This document shows, in pieces, positions 15,215 to 22,271 of a stretch of 42,902 nucleotides of DNA. The notes below the pieces were generated by a model. That model did no database searches and had not been told where the DNA came from. It worked only from the letters and a program-made list of their open reading frames with translations. The position numbers and the translations under genes were made by a program. This stretch comes from Mycobacterium sp. GTDB taxonomy: Bacteria > Actinomycetota > Actinomycetes > RYN-182. The stretch lies in contig JAOPWU010000112.1 of NCBI GenBank assembly GCA_025965515.1, positions 1-42,902 on the forward strand, in the 5' to 3' direction. Within the stretch, counting starts at the first letter, position 1. Each line of letters begins with the position of its first letter.

Positions 15215-16747
15215 ATGTCCGCCCCCGCGCCCGGCGCCGGCGGGCCGCCCGGCGACCCGGTCGTCCTCATGCGGGCGGTGAACAAGGCCTTCGACGGTGT
15301 GCAGGTGCTGTCGGACGTCGACTTCGAGGTCCGCCGCGGCGAGGTCCACGCCCTGGCCGGGGAGAACGGCGCCGGTAAGTCGACCCTCATGAAGATCCTC
15401 CAGGGCGTCTACACGCTGGACTCCGGCGAGATCCTCATCGAGGGACAGCCGGTCCGGCTGGGCTCCACCCAGCAGGCCCGGGCGGCCGGTATCGGCATGG
15501 TGTTCCAGGAGTTCAGCCTGGTCCCCACGCTGACGGTGGCGCAGAACGTCTTCCTGGGCAGCGAGCCCCGGAGCCGGCTCGGCCTCATCCGGGACCGGGA
15601 GGCCGGCCACCGGGCGGCGGAGATCTTCACCGACATGGGCGTGGCGGTCGACCCGGGCGCCACCGTCGGCGACCTGTCCACGGCCTACTGGCAGCTCACC
15701 GAGATCGCCAAGGCGCTCGCCCAGAACGCCCGCGTCCTCATCATGGACGAGCCGACCGCCAGCCTCGCCAAGCACGAGGCGGAGGCCCTTTTCGCCCTCG
15801 TGCAGCGGCTCCAGGCGCGCGGGATCTCCATCATCTACATCTCGCACCGGATGGAGGAGGTCTACCGGATCGCCGACCGGATCACCGTGCTGCGGGACGG
15901 CCGGCGGGTGCTCACCGAGCGGCTGACGGACCTCACGCCGGCGCAGATCGTCGAGGCGATCGTGGGCCGCCGGCTGGAGGGCTCGCTCACCTGGCAGGAC
16001 CGCGGCGTCGGCCGGGACGGGACACCGCTGCTGCGGGCCCAGGGGCTGGTGTCCGGGCGCCGGGTGCGCGACATCTCCTTCGACCTCTACCCGGGGGAGA
16101 TCCTCGGCCTGGCGGGCCTGATGGGCAGCGGCCGGACCGAGCTGGCCCGGTGCCTGTTCGGGATCGACAAGCTCGACGCGGGACAGGTGGTGCTGCGCGG
16201 CGCGCCGATCGACGTGTCGGACCCCCGGGAGGCCATCCGCGCCGGCATCGCGCTGATCCCGGAGGACCGCCGGGCGCAGGGGCTCGTGCTCGACCACTCC
16301 GTGCGCGACAACCTGCTGCTGCCGTTGCTCGGGCGGATCCGGCGCGGCCCGGTGCTGTCCGACAGCGCCGGCCGCGCGCTGGCGAAGTCGCTCATCGAGC
16401 GCTTCTCGGTCAAGGTGGCGAACCCGGGCCGGCCGGTGCGCCTGCTCTCCGGCGGCAACCAGCAGAAGGTCGTCATCGCGAAGTGGCTCGGCACCGACCC
16501 CGACGTCCTGATCATGGACGAGCCCACCGCGGGCGTGGACATCGGCACCAAGACCGAGATCCTCGGCATGATCCGGGCCCTCGCCGACGCCGGTAAGGGC
16601 GTCATCGTCATCTCGTCCGAGCTCCAGGAGCTCCTGGCCGTCAGCGACCGCGTGCTGGTCCTGCGGGACGGCACCGTCGCCCGCGAGCTGCTGCGCGGCG
16701 ACATCCCGGACGAGGAATCACTCCAGCTCGCCGTGCAAGGAGTCTGA
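15215..16747 (+). CDS. Sugar ABC transporter ATP-binding protein (RbsA/MglA type)
   Basis: A 510-residue tandem ATPase starting at ATG 15215, one base after the previous stop. Domain 1 has Walker A GENGAGKST (49-57), a signature region LSTAYWQLTEIAKAL and Walker B LIMDEPTAS. Domain 2 has the degenerate Walker A GLMGSGRTE without Lys, the signature LSGGNQQKVVIAKWL and LIMDEPTAG. A defective second Walker A is normal for this family. It energises import through the RbsC-like permease encoded 6 nt downstream. The ORF-track start at 15128 lies in the preceding gene. Confidence 0.96.
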   Translation: MSAPAPGAGGPPGDPVVLMRAVNKAFDGVQVLSDVDFEVRRGEVHALAGENGAGKSTLMKILQGVYTLDSGEILIEGQPVRLGSTQQARAAGIGMVFQEFSLVPTLTVAQNVFLGSEPRSRLGLIRDREAGHRAAEIFTDMGVAVDPGATVGDLSTAYWQLTEIAKALAQNARVLIMDEPTASLAKHEAEALFALVQRLQARGISIIYISHRMEEVYRIADRITVLRDGRRVLTERLTDLTPAQIVEAIVGRRLEGSLTWQDRGVGRDGTPLLRAQGLVSGRRVRDISFDLYPGEILGLAGLMGSGRTELARCLFGIDKLDAGQVVLRGAPIDVSDPREAIRAGIALIPEDRRAQGLVLDHSVRDNLLLPLLGRIRRGPVLSDSAGRALAKSLIERFSVKVANPGRPVRLLSGGNQQKVVIAKWLGTDPDVLIMDEPTAGVDIGTKTEILGMIRALADAGKGVIVISSELQELLAVSDRVLVLRDGTVARELLRGDIPDEESLQLAVQGV

Positions 16748-16753
16748 GGAGCC

Positions 16754-17749
16754 ATGTCCGAGACCACCGTCACCCCGCCCCCCAGCGCCGCGGCCCCCGC
16801 CGGCCCGAGCCCGCGCGCGGGTCGGCTCGCCGCCTTCGACTGGCGGCGCTACATGATCTACATCGGCTTCGTCGTGGTCTTCCTGCTGTTCGCGGTGACG
16901 CTGCACGGCAGCGGCTTCCTCTCCACCACGAACCTGCTGAACATCGTGCGGCAGACGGCGACGATCACCGTGATCGCGGTGGCCATGACCTTCGTCATCG
17001 CCAGCGCCGAGATCGACCTGTCGGTCGGCTCCGTGGCCGGCCTGTCCAGCGTGTGCACCGCAATGGCCGTGTCGCACTGGGGTCTGCTGCCCGGCATCGT
17101 GGCCGGCCTCGCGGTGGGGGCCCTCGTCGGGGCCGTCAACGGCGGGCTGGTCAGCATCCTGAAGATCCCGTCGTTCCTGGTCACCCTCGGCATGCTCGGC
17201 ATCGCCCAGGGTGTCGCGATGTGGATCACCAACTCGGCGCCGCAGCCGATCCTCAACGAAACGTTCAACACCGTGTTCGGCTCGGGGAACATCGGGCGGC
17301 TGCCCGGCCTCGCCCTCTGGTCGCTGGCCGCAGTCGCCATCGGCGCGGTGGTGCTGGCGAAGACACGGTTCGGCCGGCAGGTGCTGGCCACGGGCGGCAA
17401 CCCGGTGGCCGCGGCGTTCAGCGGCGTGAACACCCGCGCCATCAAGTTCCGGGTCCTGCTGGTCTCGGGGATCGTCGCGAGCATCGCCGGCATGCTCTAC
17501 GCCGGCCGGTTGCAGTCCGGCCGGTTCCAGTGGGGGAGCGGGGACGAGCTGTCCGCCATCGCCGCGGTGATCCTGGGCGGCACCAGCCTGTTCGGCGGCG
17601 CCGGTTCGGTGATCGGGACCCTGTTCGGCGGCCTCCTGATCGGCCTCATCAACAACGGCCTGATCCTCGGCGGGCTGGACGTGAGCCAGCAGCAGGTGGT
17701 CCGCGGCGTCATCATCATCCTTGCAGTGGCGCTCGCGCGGCGGAAGTGA
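16754..17749 (+). CDS. Sugar ABC transporter permease (RbsC type)
   Basis: A 331-residue integral membrane protein with a Pro/Ala-rich cytoplasmic N-terminus of about 30 residues and then 8-10 hydrophobic spans. Family motifs visible are TFVIASAEIDLSVGSVAGLSS, VNGGLVSILKIPSFLVTLGM, NPVAAAFSGVNTRAIKF and AAVILGGTSLFGGAGSVIGTLFGG. It pairs with the upstream ATPase, 6 nt away, with GGAG-type ribosome sites between them. A 10-bp hairpin follows its stop codon. Confidence 0.95.
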   Translation: MSETTVTPPPSAAAPAGPSPRAGRLAAFDWRRYMIYIGFVVVFLLFAVTLHGSGFLSTTNLLNIVRQTATITVIAVAMTFVIASAEIDLSVGSVAGLSSVCTAMAVSHWGLLPGIVAGLAVGALVGAVNGGLVSILKIPSFLVTLGMLGIAQGVAMWITNSAPQPILNETFNTVFGSGNIGRLPGLALWSLAAVAIGAVVLAKTRFGRQVLATGGNPVAAAFSGVNTRAIKFRVLLVSGIVASIAGMLYAGRLQSGRFQWGSGDELSAIAAVILGGTSLFGGAGSVIGTLFGGLLIGLINNGLILGGLDVSQQQVVRGVIIILAVALARRK

Positions 17750-17750
17750 C

Positions 17751-17779
17751 CGGCGGCGGCCGGGCCCCTGCCGCCGCCG
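17751..17779 (+). terminator. 10-bp GC hairpin after the permease gene
   Basis: CGGCGGCGGC pairs perfectly with GCCGCCGCCG across a 9-nt loop, starting directly after the TGA. There is no U-tract. It may end or attenuate transcription before the second oxidoreductase gene. Confidence 0.5.
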
Positions 17780-17861
17780 TCCCTCCCGCTGCCCACGCAG
17801 GGCAGATCCTCGTGCCAGCCACCCATCGACGGGCTCCGGTCCGCCTGCCCTGGAGTCAGCC

Positions 17862-18950
17862 ATGTCGCACCGTGTCCGTGCCGGGCTCATCGGAGCCGGC
17901 TTCATGGGTGGGGTCCACGCCCACGCCGTCCGCTGCACCGGCGGGGAGGTCACCCGGCTGGCCGGCAGCAGCCCGGACAGCGCCGCCCGGGCCGCCGCGC
18001 GGCTCGGCGTCGACCACGTGGCGGCCTCGGCGGCGGAGCTGATCGAGGCCGACGACGTCGACGTCGTCCACATCTGCACGCCGAACCACCTGCACGCGCC
18101 GCTGGCCGAGCGGGCCATCAAGGCCGGCAAGCACGTCATCTGCGAGAAGCCGCTGGCCACCAGCTCGGCCGACGCGCAGCGGCTGCGGGAGGCCGCCGCG
18201 GCCGCCGGCGTGGTCGCCACCGTGCCGTTCGTCTACCGCTACTACCCGACGGTGCGGGAGGCGCGGGCCCGGATCGCCGCCGGGGAGGCGGGCCCGCTGT
18301 GGCTGCTCCACGGCTCGTACCTGCAGGACTGGCTGTCGACGCGCTCCGACACCAACTGGCGGGTGGACGCCGCACAGGGCGGGCCGTCCCGGGCCTTCGC
18401 GGACATCGGGGTGCACTGGTGCGACCTGGTGGAGTTCACCACCGGGCACCGCATCACCCGGCTGATCGCGAAGACCCTCACGGCGTTCCCCGAGCGCACC
18501 GGCGCCGGGTCGACCGTCGCCACCGAGGACGCCGTGACGCTGCTCTTCGAGACCGACCGGGGGGCGCTGGGGTCCCTGGTCGTCAGCCAGGTGAGCCCCG
18601 GGCGGAAGAACCGGCTCTGGTTCTCCCTCGACGGGGCGTCCGCGTCCCTCTCGTTCGACCAGGAGCTGCCCGACACGCTCTGGCTGGGGACGCGGGAGCA
18701 CGCGCTGGTGATCCCGCGGGGGAGCGAGGGCGCCCCCGCCGCGGCGCAGGGCTACTCCTTCCTGCCGACCGGGCACCCGCAGGGCTACCAGGACTGCTTC
18801 GACGCGTTCGTCGCCGATACCTACGCGGCGCTGCGCGGCGCGGCCCCGGACGGGCTGCCCACGTTCGCGGACGGCGTGCGGGCCACGCACCTCACCGACG
18901 CGGTGCTGGCCTCGGCCGCCGCCGGCAGCTGGACCGAGGTGCAGGCGTGA
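17862..18950 (+). CDS. Second Gfo/Idh/MocA-family oxidoreductase
   Basis: A 362-residue dehydrogenase starting at ATG 17862, with GGAG 8 nt upstream; the ORF-track start at 17721 is in the leader. IGAGFMGGVHAHA is the nucleotide-binding loop, CTPNHLHAP follows, and EKP is at 95-97. AFADIGVHWCDLVEFTTGHRITR holds the Asp/His active-site pair. It shares a YLQDW segment with the first oxidoreductase, suggesting paralogy. It is separated from the permease by a hairpin and 112 nt, and overlaps the ABM gene by 4 nt. Confidence 0.95.
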   Translation: MSHRVRAGLIGAGFMGGVHAHAVRCTGGEVTRLAGSSPDSAARAAARLGVDHVAASAAELIEADDVDVVHICTPNHLHAPLAERAIKAGKHVICEKPLATSSADAQRLREAAAAAGVVATVPFVYRYYPTVREARARIAAGEAGPLWLLHGSYLQDWLSTRSDTNWRVDAAQGGPSRAFADIGVHWCDLVEFTTGHRITRLIAKTLTAFPERTGAGSTVATEDAVTLLFETDRGALGSLVVSQVSPGRKNRLWFSLDGASASLSFDQELPDTLWLGTREHALVIPRGSEGAPAAAQGYSFLPTGHPQGYQDCFDAFVADTYAALRGAAPDGLPTFADGVRATHLTDAVLASAAAGSWTEVQA

Positions 18951-19252
18951 GCGCGCCGCCCGTGGTCCTGGTGGCGGTGTTCGAGGCGCGGCCCGACACG
19001 GCCGCCGAGCTGGCGGAGCGGTTGCAGGAGCTCGTGCCGGCGAGCCGCTCGGAGCCCGGGTGCCTGGGGTACGCGCTGCACCGCGACACCGGGGACCCGC
19101 TGCGGTTCGTGTTCGTGGAGACGTGGCTGAGCGAGCGGTCCCTGGCCGTGCACGACGGGACGCCGCTGCTGGCGGCGCTGCGGGCGGACCTGCCGCGCCT
19201 GGTCGCGGCGCCACCGGTGGTCCACCGGCTGCGGGAGCTGGCACCGGCGTAG
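18947..19252 (+). CDS. Antibiotic biosynthesis monooxygenase (ABM) fold protein
   Basis: A 101-residue ferredoxin-like protein starting at GTG 18947 in a GTGA overlap. The sequence order is that of ABM domains: first strand VVLVAVFEARPDTAAELAERLQEL, then SRSEPGCLGYALHRDTGDPLRFVFVETWLSERSL, then a helix with HDGTPLLAALRADLPRL. Such small proteins serve as cofactor-free oxygenases, as dimeric sugar-pathway accessories (rhamnose-mutarotase-like neighbours are known) or have no known role. Translational coupling to the dehydrogenase puts it in the same pathway. The function is not predictable from sequence. Confidence 0.88.
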   Translation: MSAPPVVLVAVFEARPDTAAELAERLQELVPASRSEPGCLGYALHRDTGDPLRFVFVETWLSERSLAVHDGTPLLAALRADLPRLVAAPPVVHRLRELAPA

Positions 19253-19272
19253 CCGGCCGGCACCGGGGGCGC

Positions 19273-19346
19273 TGGAGCGGGCGACGGGAATCGAACCCGC
19301 ATGGCCAGCTTGGAAGGCTGGGGCTCTACCATTGAGCTACGCCCGC
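19273..19346 (-). tRNA. tRNA-Gly (anticodon TCC)
   Basis: The minus strand folds as a standard cloverleaf: acceptor GCGGGCG/CGCCCGC, D arm GCTC..GAGC, anticodon stem CCAGC/GCTGG with loop CTTCCAA (anticodon TCC), and T arm GCGGG-TTCGATT-CCCGT. CCA is encoded at the 3' end. It reads GGA/GGG. Its 3' end faces the carbohydrate locus. A tRNA-Gly next to tRNA-Pro and tig is also the mycobacterial arrangement. Confidence 0.96.
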
Positions 19347-19436
19347 GCGGCGCCGGGAGCCCCGGCGCGCGGAGCCCACCGTACCGCGTGGGGGTGGGCC
19401 GGGCGCCTGGCAGCGCCCGACCGGCGGGGCCCGGCC

Positions 19437-19442
19437 TACACT
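19437..19442 (+). promoter_or_regulatory. -10 element of tRNA-Pro (TACACT)
   Basis: TACACT fits TANNNT and ends 14 nt before the mature 5' end of the tRNA, leaving room for a short trimmed leader. No clear -35 is seen. Confidence 0.4.
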
Positions 19443-19456
19443 GCCAGCGCGCGAAC

Positions 19457-19529
19457 CGGGACGTAGCCTAGTGGCCAGGGCGCCTGCTTTGGGAGCAGGA
19501 GATCGGGGGTTCGAGTCCCCCCGTCCCGA
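19457..19529 (+). tRNA. tRNA-Pro (anticodon TGG)
   Basis: The cloverleaf has acceptor CGGGACG/CGTCCCG, anticodon stem CCTGC/GCAGG with loop TTTGGGA (anticodon TGG), T arm GGGGG-TTCGAGT-CCCCC and discriminator A. CCA is not encoded (CAC follows), unlike the neighbouring tRNA-Gly. It reads CCA/CCG proline codons. Confidence 0.96.
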
Positions 19530-19545
19530 CACCCGGCTTCCCACC

Positions 19546-19551
19546 TAGACT
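19546..19551 (+). promoter_or_regulatory. Leaderless-type -10 (TAGACT) of the phosphatase gene
   Basis: TAGACT ends 6 nt before ATG 19558, and no ribosome site precedes the ATG, so transcription should start at or next to the A of the start codon. The same hexamer serves valS. Confidence 0.6.
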
Positions 19552-19557
19552 GGCCCC

Positions 19558-22158
19558 ATGCTTCCCGACGTGGGTGGGCCCACGTCGGGTCGCCCTACCG
19601 GCCCCTCTGCCGCACCCGGCGGGGACGTCCTGCTGGACCCGCAGCGCATCGCCGCGGTCCGTCGGCTGCTCGCCGCCGGTGTGCGCTCGGTCGCGCTCGA
19701 CGAGATCGTGCAGCTGGTGTCGCGGCTGCTCGACGCGCCGTCCGCGCAGCTCTCGCTGCTGGCCGAGGACGAGGTGCTCGCCGCTGTCGTCCCCGGCCCG
19801 CTCCCGGAGCCCAACCGTGGCCCGGCGCGGGACAGCCTCTGCAGCGTCACGGTGCGCCGCGGCGAGGCGCTGGTCGTGCCCGACACGGCCGCCGAGCCGG
19901 CCCTGGCAGCCCTCCCCGCCGTCGTGAACGGTGACGTCGGCTCCTACCTCGGAGTCCCCGTCGTGGTGAGCGGTGCGACGGTGGGGGCGCTCTGCGCGTA
20001 CGGGCCGGAGCCCCGGGAGTGGACCGAGGAGCAGGTCGCCCTGCTGCGGTGGCTGGCCCGCAGCGCCGCCGCGGAGCTGGCGCTGCGCTCGCTCTCGGCG
20101 GACCTGGCCAACAACGCCGCCCGCCTGGACGTCGCCCTCGGCGGCGCGGACATCGGCAGCTTCGACCTCGACGCCGAGTCGGGGCTGATGCTGTGGGACC
20201 GCCGGCTCATCGAGCTGTTCGGCTACGACCCCGAGAGCTTCGTGCCGCACCTCGACAGCTTCTCCGACCGCGTCCACCCGCAGGACCGCGAGCGGATGGG
20301 TGCCGCGGTCCAGGCCGGGCTCGCGGGCGAGGGTGACATCAACGAGGAGTACCGGATCGTCCTGCCGGACGGCCGCGAACGGTGGGTCACCGCCCGGGGC
20401 CGGCTGGTCACCGGCGACCGGGGGGAGCGGCGGCTCGTCGGCGCCGCGTTCGACTCCTCCGCCATCCGTACGGAGCGGGACCGGTTCGCGCGGCTCCTCG
20501 AGACGATGACCGACGCGTTCTTCAGCCTGGACCGCTCCTTCGCCTTCAGGTACGTCAACGCCCAGGCCGAGGCGCTGCTCGGGCAGACCCGCGGCGAGCT
20601 GGTGGGCCGCAACGTGTGGGAGGCCTTCCCGGCCGCCGTGGGCACGGACTTCCAGGCCAAGTACGAGCACGCCATGGCCAGCGGCGAGATGGTGTCGTTG
20701 CAGGAGCACTACCCGGCGCCGCTGGACCGCTGGTTCGAGGTGCGCGCCTGGCCGGACGCGGAGGGCCTGAGCGTCTTCTTCCACGACATCACCGCGCGCC
20801 GCCGGGTCGAGGCCGACCGGGAGCAGGCGCGGGCCCGCGTCAGCCTGCTGGCGGACCTCACCACCGCGCTCACCAGCACGCTCGAGGTGGACGAGGCCAT
20901 GCAGCGGCTGGCCGACCTGCTCGTGCCGCAGCAGGCGACCTGGGTGTCGGTCACCCTGCTCGATGGGGGCGGCCCCCTGCGGGAGTCCGCCGGCCGGCAC
21001 CACGACCCGGAGCGGCGGGCCGACATGCAGCGGTTCGCGCAGCTGCAGATGATCGTCGCGACCGAGCGCTCCCTGTCGCGCACCGTCGCGCGGACCGGGC
21101 GGCCGGTCCTGCGAACGGTCGACGCGCCGTCCGACCTGTCCGCCGGGTGGGAGGGCGAGGAGCTCACCGGGCTGCTCGAGCGGCTGGGCATGGCCGGCGT
21201 CATGGTCGTGCCGCTGCAGGCCCGCGCGCGGATCCTGGGCGTGCTGCTGCTGGCCGCCGACGGCGACCACGCCCCCTTCACCGAGGACGACCTGCTGTTC
21301 GCCGTCGAGGTGGGGCGGCGTGCCGGGCTCGCCATCGACAACGCCCAGCTCTACGACCGCCAGCGCAGCGCCGCGGAGCTGCTGCAGCGGCACCTGCTGC
21401 CGGCGCTGCCGGAGCCCGACCACCTGGAGGTCCGCGCGGCGTACCACCCCGCGGCCGAGGAGGCGCAGGTCGGGGGCGACTTCTACTGGGGCACGGTGCA
21501 GCCGGGCGGCGCGACGGTCGTCGCCATCGGTGACGTCTCCGGCCACGACCTGGCCGCGATCGCCTGGCAGGCGCAGCTCGCGCCGCTGCTGCGCGGCTTC
21601 GCGTTCGAGGGTGATGACAGCCCCGCGGAGGTCCTGGCGCGCGTCGACCGCGCGATGCGCGTCCTCCAGATCGACACGATGGCCACCGCCGTGCTGGCCC
21701 GCATCGAGCAGGACCCGGCCGACCGGAGTGCCCTCGCCGGCGGCCGGCGTCGCCTTCGGTGGTCCAACGCGGGCCACCCGCCGCCGATGCTGCTGCGCAC
21801 CGACGGCACCGTGGACGTGCTCGAGGTGGACCCGGACCTCCTGCTGGGGCTCGAGCCGGGCATCGAGCGGCACGACCACGCGGTGGCCATGTTCCCCGGC
21901 GACACGCTGTTCCTCTATACCGACGGCCTGGTCGAACGGCGCGACAGCTCGCTGGAGGCCGGGCTGCAGCGGCTGCGGTCGACGCTGGAGGAACTCGCCG
22001 GCGTCCCCCTGGAGGAACTCTGCGAGCGGGTGGTCGCCCGGATGGTGCCGAAGCGGCAGGACGACGACGTCGCGCTGCTCGCGCTGCGGACGCACCGGGA
22101 GGACCGGCCCCGCCCCGCGGAGGCGGGCCCGGTCGTCCTGCCCCCCGGCGTCGACTGA
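19558..22158 (+). CDS. GAF-PAS-PAS-GAF-SpoIIE serine phosphatase
   Basis: An 866-residue soluble signalling protein. The order is GAF (about 35-175, ending in a YLGVPVVV..GALCAYG core), PAS (about 190-310, LIELFGYDPESF and RVHPQDRERM), PAS (about 310-425, MTDAFFSLDRSFAFRYVN and WEAFPAAVGTDF), GAF (about 430-600) and a PP2C-like SpoIIE domain (about 620-845). Metal-binding phosphatase motifs are intact: VGGDFYWG with D642, GDVSGHD, NAGHPPP, YTDGLVE and DDVALLAL. Such proteins usually dephosphorylate anti-anti-sigma (STAS) partners in response to a sensed signal. No STAS, RsbW kinase or sigma gene is nearby, so it is an orphan. It has no membrane segment. Confidence 0.95.
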   Translation: MLPDVGGPTSGRPTGPSAAPGGDVLLDPQRIAAVRRLLAAGVRSVALDEIVQLVSRLLDAPSAQLSLLAEDEVLAAVVPGPLPEPNRGPARDSLCSVTVRRGEALVVPDTAAEPALAALPAVVNGDVGSYLGVPVVVSGATVGALCAYGPEPREWTEEQVALLRWLARSAAAELALRSLSADLANNAARLDVALGGADIGSFDLDAESGLMLWDRRLIELFGYDPESFVPHLDSFSDRVHPQDRERMGAAVQAGLAGEGDINEEYRIVLPDGRERWVTARGRLVTGDRGERRLVGAAFDSSAIRTERDRFARLLETMTDAFFSLDRSFAFRYVNAQAEALLGQTRGELVGRNVWEAFPAAVGTDFQAKYEHAMASGEMVSLQEHYPAPLDRWFEVRAWPDAEGLSVFFHDITARRRVEADREQARARVSLLADLTTALTSTLEVDEAMQRLADLLVPQQATWVSVTLLDGGGPLRESAGRHHDPERRADMQRFAQLQMIVATERSLSRTVARTGRPVLRTVDAPSDLSAGWEGEELTGLLERLGMAGVMVVPLQARARILGVLLLAADGDHAPFTEDDLLFAVEVGRRAGLAIDNAQLYDRQRSAAELLQRHLLPALPEPDHLEVRAAYHPAAEEAQVGGDFYWGTVQPGGATVVAIGDVSGHDLAAIAWQAQLAPLLRGFAFEGDDSPAEVLARVDRAMRVLQIDTMATAVLARIEQDPADRSALAGGRRRLRWSNAGHPPPMLLRTDGTVDVLEVDPDLLLGLEPGIERHDHAVAMFPGDTLFLYTDGLVERRDSSLEAGLQRLRSTLEELAGVPLEELCERVVARMVPKRQDDDVALLALRTHREDRPRPAEAGPVVLPPGVD

Positions 22159-22198
22159 GCCCGGAACACCCGGGAACCCACGGAACGGAGCAGTTGGG

Positions 22199-22204
22199 TA
22201 GCCT
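22199..22204 (+). promoter_or_regulatory. -10 element of tig (TAGCCT)
   Basis: TAGCCT fits TANNNT and lies about 70 nt upstream of the tig start, in the 113-nt gap after the phosphatase gene. No clear -35 is seen. Confidence 0.4.
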
Positions 22205-22271
22205 GGACGCCGCGCCGCTCGCGTCCGCGCCGCCAGCACCTTCCGAACCATTCCCAAAGGAGCACGACGCC

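Noticed and set aside
12631-15390. 919-residue minus-strand ORF across the sugar operon
   Set aside because: It runs antisense to the binding-protein and dehydrogenase genes with repetitive Arg/Val/Gly/His content and no recognisable motif; a frame shadow.
15215-16747. Missing Walker A lysine in the second ATPase domain
   Set aside because: This is normal for RbsA/MglA-type tandem ATPases, so it is not a defect.
19468-22257. 929-residue minus-strand ORF opposite the phosphatase
   Set aside because: It crosses the tRNA-Pro gene and mirrors the phosphatase frame, and the opposite strand has full domain motifs.
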